Assembly (NCBI GenBank): GCA_904501925.1
Contig: CAJGCO010000023.1
Coordinates: forward strand, 1 to 21,093
Direction: 5' to 3'
Source: an uncultured Alphaproteobacteria bacterium
GTDB lineage: Bacteria; Pseudomonadota; Alphaproteobacteria; RF32; CAG-239
Length of the DNA: 21,093 bases
The translations under genes and the position numbers were made by a program. This document shows, piece by piece, positions 15,281-21,093 of the stretch. Below the pieces are notes generated by a model. The model ran no database searches and was not told the origin of the DNA. It worked only from the letters and a program-made list of their open reading frames with translations. Position 1 is the stretch's first letter, and each line of letters opens with the position of its first letter.

Positions 15281-15336
15281 AATTTGTTGACATATATATC
15301 AATTTGTTGACAGTAAAGTCTTTTTTAGAATACCAT
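15281..15336 (+). promoter_or_regulatory. Tandem AATTTGTTGACA repeats, promoter of the pyrophosphatase gene
   Basis: AATTTGTTGACA occurs at 15281-15292 and again at 15301-15312, exactly 20 bp apart, or about two helical turns. Each copy ends in a consensus TTGACA. The second copy can use TACCAT at 15331-15336 as -10 (18-bp spacer); TAGAAT at 15326-15331 is a better hexamer but only 13 bp away. The repeat could be an operator overlapping the -35, or two alternative -35 boxes. The remainder of 15161-15280 is AT-rich and shows nothing else. Confidence 0.5.
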
Positions 15337-15373
15337 TAATTTGATAAAACATAATTCTACATTAGGAGGTTGA

Positions 15374-17734
15374 ATGTTTGATATTTTATACGGTATTTCC
15401 GCATTAAAACTCAGCGAGCAATATGCTATATTCGGGGTTTTAGCGGTTGCTCTTATCGGATTGTGGTATACTTGGTTTTTAAAAAAGCAAGTTATGGCTA
15501 ACGATGCTGGTACGGGTAGAATGGTTGAAGTTTGGACAGCAATTAAAGAAGGTGCTGACACATACTTAAAAAAACAACTCAAATCAATTTTACCAATGAT
15601 TGTTGTTTTAACAGTTTGCTTATTCCTATCGGTTTACATTGTTCCTGTTTCTCAGGAAGCAAAAATCAGATTTTCTAATTATAGCGATGATACTGTTAAA
15701 CTAATTATTGCATTTGGACGTGCTGGATGCTTCATTTTAGGTGCATTCTTTTCTTTGCTAGTTGGTCAAATTGGTATGCGTATTGCTGTTGCTGCAAACG
15801 TGCGTGTTGCTGCAGCATCCAAACGCTCTTTTGGTGAAGCTCTAAAAATTGCTTATAGAGCTGGTACTTGTACTGGTATGCTTACTGATGGTCTTGGCTT
15901 GATGGGTGGTACATTAATTTTCATAATATTTGGTGTTGCTGCTCCAGATGCTTTACTAGGTTTTGGCTTTGGTGGTACTCTAGTTGCGTTATTCATGCGT
16001 GTTGGCGGTGGTATTTATACTAAAGCAGCTGACGTTGGTGCTGACCTTGTTGGTAAAGTTGAAGCTGGTATTCCTGAAGATGACCCAAGAAACCCTGCTG
16101 TTGTTGCCGACCTTGTTGGTGACAATGTTGGTGACTGCGCTGGTATGGCTTCTGATATTTTCGAATCTTATGAAGTAACTATTGTATCAGGTTTAATCTT
16201 AGGGCTTGCTTTATGGCACATAACAGGCATGTATGAGTGGATTGTTTATCCTCTCTTGGTGCGTGGTATTGGTGTATTTTGCTCTATCATTGGTACATAC
16301 GCTGTTAGAGACAATGGTTTAAAAGGCAATGCTATGAAAGCTATTTTTAGAGGATATGTTACTTCTGCCACTATTTCCATTATTTTATTTGCAGCAGTAG
16401 CGTTCTTCTATTTAGACAACTTACATTGTGGTTGGTGGAGACCATTTTTAGCTGTTACAATTGGTGTATTTTTAGCTATGGCTATTGATAGAATAACTGA
16501 ATACTTTACAGGTACAACTGGAGCTCCTGTTCTTGAAATTAAGAAATCAACAGATACAGGATCTGCCACAACAATTTTAAGTGGTCTTGCTGTTGGCTTA
16601 GAAAGCTCTGTTTGGTCAATTTTAGTTATTGCTATAACTATTTTTACATCAGTTTTAATCTTTGGAACAATTGATGGTTTAGCTGCTACAGAAAAAGTAA
16701 CATATATTTTATATGGTGTTGCAATGACTGGTATTGGTATGCTTACATTAACTGGTAACAACGTAGCTATGGACTCCTTTGGCCCTATTGCTGATAATGC
16801 AAATGGTATTGGTGAAATGGCTTGGCATGATGATAAAACTGCTAAAACTAAAAAAGCTCGCCAAATTATGGCAGACCTTGATAGCGTAGGTAATACAACA
16901 AAAGCTATTACTAAAGGGGTTGCTATTGGTTCTGCTGTTATTGCAGCTGTAAGCTTATTTGGTTCTTATATGGTTGACGTAAGTAATGTACAAGCAACAT
17001 TAAACAACACTTGGGCAAAAGAGGGTTTAGATCAAAGTTTAGCTTTACTTAAAGATATAGGTATTGTTGTATCTAATCCTGTTGTATTTGTGGGAATGTT
17101 AATTGGTGCTGCTGTACCTTGGTTATTCTCATCATTTGCAATTAATGCTGTAAGACGTGCTGCAAGTTTAATTGTTGAAGAAGTTCGTCGCCAATTTAAG
17201 CGTGGTATTCTTGAAAACAAAGCTAAACCTGATTATGGTACTACTGTTGCAATTTCTACAGCTGCAGCTCAAAAAGAACTTATCATTTTAGCGTTACTTG
17301 GCATTGTTTCTCCAATTTTTGTAGGACTTTCACTTGGTGTTGAAGCTCTAGGTGGTTTCCTTGCAGGAATTATTGTCTCTGGCCAATTACTTGCTGTATT
17401 TATGTCTAATGCAGGTGGTGCTTGGGATAATGCTAAAAAACTTATTGAAGACGAGCCTAGTAATATTGCTAAAAACACTGGTAAAGGTTCTGAAAGACAT
17501 AAAGCTAGTGTTGTTGGTGACACAGTTGGAGATCCATTGAAAGACACAGCAGGTCCTGCTTTAAACCCAATGATTAAAGTTGTGAACATGGTTGCTGTAC
17601 TTGTAGCTCCTATTGTGGTGGCTTACAATAATGAATACACTAAACTTTCTGCTTGGGGTTGGTGTATTGTTATTGCTTTACTTGCAATTTTAATTTTTGC
17701 AATTATGAAAAGTAAAAAACAAGTTTCTGAATAA
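15374..17734 (+). CDS. hppA: Membrane-bound proton-translocating pyrophosphatase, predicted K+-independent
   Basis: This encodes 786 residues with many membrane helices, longer than the usual bacterial enzyme of about 700. The signature DVGADLVGKVE lies at 220-230, followed by the acidic loops DDPRN, DLVGDNVGD and DNANGIGEM, and late GDTVGDPLKDTAGPALN. These bind Mg-pyrophosphate. The enzyme couples pyrophosphate hydrolysis to ion pumping across the cytoplasmic membrane and saves energy in anaerobes. In GNTTKAITKG, Lys510 and Thr513 occupy the positions that decide potassium dependence. Lys with Thr marks the K+-independent class, whose known members pump H+. A strong AGGAGG precedes the ATG. 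It is a single-gene unit with its own promoter and terminator. Confidence 0.95.
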   Translation: MFDILYGISALKLSEQYAIFGVLAVALIGLWYTWFLKKQVMANDAGTGRMVEVWTAIKEGADTYLKKQLKSILPMIVVLTVCLFLSVYIVPVSQEAKIRFSNYSDDTVKLIIAFGRAGCFILGAFFSLLVGQIGMRIAVAANVRVAAASKRSFGEALKIAYRAGTCTGMLTDGLGLMGGTLIFIIFGVAAPDALLGFGFGGTLVALFMRVGGGIYTKAADVGADLVGKVEAGIPEDDPRNPAVVADLVGDNVGDCAGMASDIFESYEVTIVSGLILGLALWHITGMYEWIVYPLLVRGIGVFCSIIGTYAVRDNGLKGNAMKAIFRGYVTSATISIILFAAVAFFYLDNLHCGWWRPFLAVTIGVFLAMAIDRITEYFTGTTGAPVLEIKKSTDTGSATTILSGLAVGLESSVWSILVIAITIFTSVLIFGTIDGLAATEKVTYILYGVAMTGIGMLTLTGNNVAMDSFGPIADNANGIGEMAWHDDKTAKTKKARQIMADLDSVGNTTKAITKGVAIGSAVIAAVSLFGSYMVDVSNVQATLNNTWAKEGLDQSLALLKDIGIVVSNPVVFVGMLIGAAVPWLFSSFAINAVRRAASLIVEEVRRQFKRGILENKAKPDYGTTVAISTAAAQKELIILALLGIVSPIFVGLSLGVEALGGFLAGIIVSGQLLAVFMSNAGGAWDNAKKLIEDEPSNIAKNTGKGSERHKASVVGDTVGDPLKDTAGPALNPMIKVVNMVAVLVAPIVVAYNNEYTKLSAWGWCIVIALLAILIFAIMKSKKQVSE

Positions 17735-17754
17735 TTGTTTAAATTAGTTGTAGG

Positions 17755-17790
17755 TCCCCCGTGTTGATATACTTCATGGGGGATTTTTTT
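17755..17790 (+). terminator. Terminator of the pyrophosphatase gene
   Basis: TCCCCC (17755-17760) pairs with GGGGGA (17778-17783), extended inward by GTG against CAT with one wobble pair, followed by T7. It starts 20 bp after the stop codon. Confidence 0.85.
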
Positions 17791-17813
17791 ATATCTAAAT
17801 GTATTTAAAAGAC

Positions 17814-17842
17814 TTGATTTTTAATTTTTACAGCAATAAAGT
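17814..17842 (+). promoter_or_regulatory. Promoter of the formate-channel gene
   Basis: TTGATT (17814-17819) and TAAAGT (17837-17842) are separated by 17 bp. A short leader then leads to AGGGAG at 17870-17875, five bases before the ATG. Confidence 0.5.
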
Positions 17843-17880
17843 GGCGAAGAATTGATTATTTATCTATTTAGGGAGTTGCT

Positions 17881-18660
17881 ATGTCGTACTATACACCTTA
17901 TGAAATTGCTGATATTTTTGGAACTTCTTCTGAAGCAAAAGCCAAAACACCTTTTGTTAAATTTATGATAATGGCCATTATGGGGGGAATTTTTATTGCT
18001 CTTGGAGGACTTTTAACTATTGTTGTTGCAGGAAATATGAATGAAGTTGCTCAAAATAATATAGGATTAGTAAAATTTGTGGCAGGAGCCCTATTCCCTG
18101 TTGGATTGATTATGGTATCTGTTGCTGGTGCTGATTTATTTACTAGCGATTGTGCGGGTATGGTATTATCTACTATGCAAAAGAAAACAATATTTAAAGA
18201 TTTACTTAAAGTTTGGATACTATCTTATGTATTTAATTTTATTGGCTCTCAATTGGTTGCATATTTTATGGCTTATAAAACAGGAATTTTAAGTTCTGAT
18301 GCTATTAATTATTTAACTGGACTTGCCAATGGAAAATTAAAATATTCTTGGGATGTTGTATTCTTAAAAGGTATTGGCGCTAATGCTCTTGTTTGTTTAG
18401 GAACATGGATGGGGTATGCTGGTAAAGATATTATTGGAAAATCTATTGGCATTTGGGTTCCTGTTATGCTTTTTGTTACACTAGGCTATGAGCACTCTAT
18501 TGCAAATATGTTCTTTATCCCTACTGCAATTTATTCTGGCGCAGATATTACTTGGTCTCACTTTATAGTTGATAACCTTATACCTGCTACAATTGGTAAT
18601 ATTGTTGGTGGTGCAGTATTTATTGGTTTAGCTTTGGGGTATGTCTATAATAAGAAGTAA
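17881..18660 (+). CDS. focA: FNT-family formate channel (FocA-like)
   Basis: This encodes 259 residues with six membrane helices, the normal size for a formate/nitrite transporter, which works as a pentamer. The pore His lies in GYEHSIANMF (His205), and the C-terminal NLIPATIGNIVGG is the conserved helix-break segment. The omega-loop region reads GADLFTSDCAGM, where an acidic Glu usually precedes LFT; Asp here is a conservative change. Formate is preferred over nitrite as substrate because pflB and pflA lie nearby, although this is inference. AGGGAG gives a clear start. It converges with the ankyrin gene, the two stops being only 16 bp apart, and there is no strong terminator between them. 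Confidence 0.88.
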   Translation: MSYYTPYEIADIFGTSSEAKAKTPFVKFMIMAIMGGIFIALGGLLTIVVAGNMNEVAQNNIGLVKFVAGALFPVGLIMVSVAGADLFTSDCAGMVLSTMQKKTIFKDLLKVWILSYVFNFIGSQLVAYFMAYKTGILSSDAINYLTGLANGKLKYSWDVVFLKGIGANALVCLGTWMGYAGKDIIGKSIGIWVPVMLFVTLGYEHSIANMFFIPTAIYSGADITWSHFIVDNLIPATIGNIVGGAVFIGLALGYVYNKK

Positions 18661-18676
18661 GTTTTCTAGAATATAT

Positions 18677-19954
18677 TTATTCTTTATCGCTTATTAATTC
18701 TGCCTTATATCCAAATGTTAATAGCTCTATTATCTCTTGAAAATCATTACTTTTTTTAAGTTCTGGATTATCTAGGGCATATGTTAGAGCTGATTTACCT
18801 TCTTTATCTACTAGGCTTATATCTGCACCATTGTTAATAAGAATCTTAACTATATCAAGTGTATTATCAAAATACCCTAATGGAACTTCATCTGCTGAAT
18901 TCATACAGACATACATTAATGGAGTTACTCTATAGAAATCATCTGCATTAACATTTGCTCCATTATTTATCAATAGAGTAATAATTTCTGTATTTCTATT
19001 GTATGCGCATGCATTTATTATATCATAGTTATCTATTTTAACACCTTTTTCTATGATGTACTTTATATCTTCGTATTTTATATTATCTGCTAGTAACAAT
19101 TTTGAAAAAAAACTTTCTTCCATATCATCTCTTACATTTACGTCAGCTCCAGCTTCAACAAGCATTTTTATTATTTCAAAATTTATTTTTTCGTTTGATG
19201 CAGTTAATATTAATGGGGTATTTCCATGTTCATCCTTTTGATTTACATTTGCTCCTAATTGTATAAGTGTGTAGATTACCTCCATATTTTCAGAAAACAA
19301 ACAAGCTTTCATAAGAGGAGTATTTCCACATAAATCCTTTTTGTTTATATTATCACCATATTTCATATTTTTTAGCACTTTGTTTTTTGTCATGGATCTC
19401 CATTTTTTAGTATTATATGTATCATAATCTTCAATTAAAAAATATAGAATTATAGATATTAGTAATGTACTCATAGCGCATGGCATAAGTATTGCGTAAA
19501 GGAAACGATTATTATCAATTTCGTAAACAACACTTGAAATAAAAATCAAAAACACATTAAAAAAAACAATCTTTGCAACATGTCTAATATAAATATTTTT
19601 AACAATAAACAGCACGAAACTTAACAATGATGTGTTCATCAGTGTTAATTCTATTATTTGTTTAACTAAAATATTTTGATTATAAAAAGGACTTAAAGCA
19701 GTATCAATAAACAAACATAAATATATTATCCCTATTGTAATATTTCTCGTTGAATAATGTATTGCAAAGCATAATAGCATTACTGATATTATAGTAAATT
19801 TCATGATTATATAATTATCGGTATTGGGAAAAAACATTGTTAATATTACAGCTATTGTACTAACCCAATTAGCTTTTATAGTATTTTTAGACAATATTGT
19901 TTTTGTAATATAAAGATTAAAGCTTACTAAAAATATGATTAAAAAGATATTCAT
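18677..19954 (-). CDS. Polytopic membrane protein with C-terminal ankyrin repeats
   Basis: This encodes 425 residues. The N-terminal half has about six or seven hydrophobic segments (roughly residues 2-20, 30-43, 50-68, 72-90, 103-120, 126-145 and 151-173). After a basic linker (NTKKWRSMTKNK), ankyrin repeats run from about residue 209 to 415: GNTPLMKACLF, GNTPLILTASN, a degenerate repeat, TEIITLLINNGANVN, VTPLMYVCMN and GKSALTYALDN. By the positive-inside rule the repeats should face the cytoplasm, where they would bind a protein partner; function is unknown. A strong GGAGGT precedes ATG. It sits between focA and pflA with no visible functional link, and its very AT-rich codons suggest an accessory gene. 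Confidence 0.8.
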   Translation of the reverse strand: MNIFLIIFLVSFNLYITKTILSKNTIKANWVSTIAVILTMFFPNTDNYIIMKFTIISVMLLCFAIHYSTRNITIGIIYLCLFIDTALSPFYNQNILVKQIIELTLMNTSLLSFVLFIVKNIYIRHVAKIVFFNVFLIFISSVVYEIDNNRFLYAILMPCAMSTLLISIILYFLIEDYDTYNTKKWRSMTKNKVLKNMKYGDNINKKDLCGNTPLMKACLFSENMEVIYTLIQLGANVNQKDEHGNTPLILTASNEKINFEIIKMLVEAGADVNVRDDMEESFFSKLLLADNIKYEDIKYIIEKGVKIDNYDIINACAYNRNTEIITLLINNGANVNADDFYRVTPLMYVCMNSADEVPLGYFDNTLDIVKILINNGADISLVDKEGKSALTYALDNPELKKSNDFQEIIELLTFGYKAELISDKE

Positions 19955-20033
19955 TTTACCTCCATATACTTTATGTAGGAGATTATCTAAACAACATTAA
20001 AAAAAAGTAAATAAACATTATAAAACCATACAA

Positions 20034-20789
20034 CTAGCATGAATATAATGTTTTAACACCTTGATTTTCAAGAATACTTACAATTTCTTTAATATTATCT
20101 TTCGATGGCTCTGGAGTATCTTTTAACTGATACGGAATATTTAGCGCTTCCCATTTGTATATACCATTTTTATGGTATGGGAGTATTTCTACTAATTCAA
20201 TATTAGGATGTTTTTTTACAAAATCTGCAAACTTAATTGCATATTCTTTACTATCATTTATCCCAGGAACAACAACCCATCTAACCCATGTTCTTTTATT
20301 TTCGCTACTTAACAAATCTAAAAAAGCTATTGTTTTTTCATTTGACAAACCTGTTAAAAGTTTATGTTCATAAGGAACTAAATGTTTAACATCCAACATT
20401 ACTAAATCAACATACTTTAATAAAGCATTAGTTATTTCATCAATATTTGTTGTTCCTGCCGTATCTAATGCAATATGAATATTGTGCTTTTTTAAAGCTT
20501 TAAATACTGGTAATAAGGACGTTTTCTGAACAAGAGGCTCTCCACCAGAGAAAGTTACCCCCCCTTTTGAAAAGTCCATAAATTTTTTATATTTTAATAT
20601 TTCTGCCACCAATTCACTTGCTGGGATTTTTTTACCTGAATTTACATCCCATGTATCCGGATTGTGACAATACTGACATCTTAATGGACAACCTTGTAAA
20701 AAAACAACAAAACGAATTCCTGGACCATCAACAGTTCCACCGCTTTCATAAGAATGTATTTTTAATGTTATATTATCTAGATTTTCCAT
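20034..20789 (-). CDS. pflA: Pyruvate formate-lyase activating enzyme
   Basis: This encodes 251 residues, the standard length. It is a radical SAM protein with CPLRCQYC at 34-41 (Cys34, Cys38, Cys41 bind the 4Fe-4S cluster), preceded by the ESGGTVDGPGIRFVVFLQG start shared by PflA proteins. FSGGEPL at about 79-85 binds SAM, and VMLDVKH and WVRWVVVPGIND are further family motifs. It abstracts hydrogen from a glycine of PflB to make the glycyl radical needed for anaerobic pyruvate cleavage to acetyl-CoA and formate. It lies 68 bp downstream of pflB with a hairpin between. The ribosome site (GAGAG) is modest, in line with lower need for the activase than for its target. Confidence 0.95.
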   Translation of the reverse strand: MENLDNITLKIHSYESGGTVDGPGIRFVVFLQGCPLRCQYCHNPDTWDVNSGKKIPASELVAEILKYKKFMDFSKGGVTFSGGEPLVQKTSLLPVFKALKKHNIHIALDTAGTTNIDEITNALLKYVDLVMLDVKHLVPYEHKLLTGLSNEKTIAFLDLLSSENKRTWVRWVVVPGINDSKEYAIKFADFVKKHPNIELVEILPYHKNGIYKWEALNIPYQLKDTPEPSKDNIKEIVSILENQGVKTLYSC

Positions 20790-20810
20790 TTTACGTCTCT
20801 CAAAAGAAAG

Positions 20811-20836
20811 GGCGATCCAGAATGCACTAGATCGCC
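20811..20836 (-). terminator. Hairpin between pflB and pflA
   Basis: On the minus strand GGCGATC and GATCGCC (20836-20830 and 20817-20811) form a perfect 7-bp stem with a 12-base loop, followed by CTTTCTTTT. It lies 21 bp after the pflB stop. It could be a partial terminator or a 3' stabiliser that keeps pflB mRNA in excess over pflA. Confidence 0.65.
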
Positions 20837-20857
20837 ACTCTATTTTTGTTTTATTTA

Positions 20858-21093
20858 TTAAATTTTTTCGTGGAATGTTCTTGAAATAACATCCAATTGT
20901 TGTTCACGAGTTAATTTAATAAAGTTTACAGCATATCCTGATACACGGATTGTTAATTGTGGATATTGCTCAGGATGCTCCATAGCATCTTTTAATGTTT
21001 CACGATTAAGAACGTTAACATTGATGTGTTGACCATCATTACCACAATAACCATCTAACAAGCTTACAAGGTTGCTTACTTGTATGTCACGTG
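20858..21093 (-). CDS. pflB: Pyruvate formate-lyase, C-terminal fragment cut by the window edge
   Basis: The last 77 or so codons are present; the reading frame stays open to the window edge, so the gene continues beyond it. LLDGYCGNDGQHINVNVLNR and YPQLTIRVSGYAVNF are the conserved end of PFL; the Gly in RVSGYA holds the radical made by PflA. EQQLDVISRTFHEKI closes the protein. The form VSGYAVNF rather than VSGYAVRF is, as far as I recall, common in clostridial-type enzymes; this is a memory of the family, not a search. The encoded enzyme converts pyruvate and CoA to acetyl-CoA and formate. It is upstream of pflA on the same strand, and the formate channel gene lies further along. Confidence 0.93.
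   Translation of the reverse strand, partial: RDIQVSNLVSLLDGYCGNDGQHINVNVLNRETLKDAMEHPEQYPQLTIRVSGYAVNFIKLTREQQLDVISRTFHEKI

Noticed and set aside
17852..17866. FNR-like box (TTGAT...ATC) before the formate-channel gene
   Set aside because: The half-sites are five rather than four bases apart and the second is incomplete, so it does not meet the FNR consensus.
18668..18683. AGAATA/TATTCT hairpin between focA and the ankyrin gene
   Set aside because: It has only six A/T-rich pairs and no real T tract, and it overlaps the ankyrin stop region; too weak to call a terminator.
1..21093. CRISPR arrays, insertion sequences, tRNA and rRNA genes
   Set aside because: I saw no regular spaced repeats, transposase motifs, or tRNA or rRNA signatures on either strand.

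Overview
The window is strongly AT-rich with compact, mostly Shine-Dalgarno-led genes. It suggests a Gram-negative, fermentative anaerobe: there is an OmpP1/FadL-type outer-membrane beta-barrel with a signal peptide and terminal Phe, the end of pyruvate formate-lyase with its activase, a formate-channel gene, a membrane pyrophosphatase and surface-glycan genes. I cannot name the genus. A low-GC gut-associated proteobacterium or a similar host-associated anaerobe would fit, but no rRNA, tRNA or diagnostic marker is present.

Layout. 1-47: start of a minus-strand isochorismatase-like gene. 156-179: a perfect bidirectional terminator. 280-1242 (minus): a two-gene unit made of a Hin/Mpi-like serine DNA invertase and, downstream, a small protein resembling a degenerate recombinase catalytic domain. 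1324-1471: two inverted, 26-bp, hix-like sites sharing a perfect 21-bp inverted repeat. They flank a short AT-rich segment holding a rightward -10 box. 1516-8262 (plus): five tightly packed genes, namely a GT2 glycosyltransferase, an RgpF-like protein, a three-module glycosyltransferase, a GT61-like glycosyltransferase and a cytidylyltransferase-fold enzyme. They end at a UUCG terminator. This reads as a surface-glycan operon behind an invertible (phase-variable) promoter with its recombinase alongside, which is the most interesting part of the window.

8416-15107 holds an M3 oligoendopeptidase F (minus), then a lipid module: an acyl-ACP thioesterase and a bifunctional Aas-type acyltransferase/acyl-ACP synthetase (both minus), divergent from an OmpP1/FadL-type porin (plus). 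Together they suggest uptake of exogenous fatty acids, loading onto ACP, use in phospholipid, and release. The porin gene has a structured leader with a 29-codon upstream ORF that overlaps its start as TAATG.

15281-18660 holds a membrane pyrophosphatase whose K/T signature predicts a K+-independent H+ pump, then a FocA-type formate channel. 18677-19954 (minus) is a membrane protein with C-terminal ankyrin repeats. 20034-21093 (minus) is pflA preceded by the 3' end of pflB, with a hairpin between them. focA, pflB and pflA form a formate-producing and formate-exporting set interrupted by the ankyrin gene. No gap between genes exceeds about 300 bp, and I saw no CRISPR array, transposase, tRNA or rRNA.
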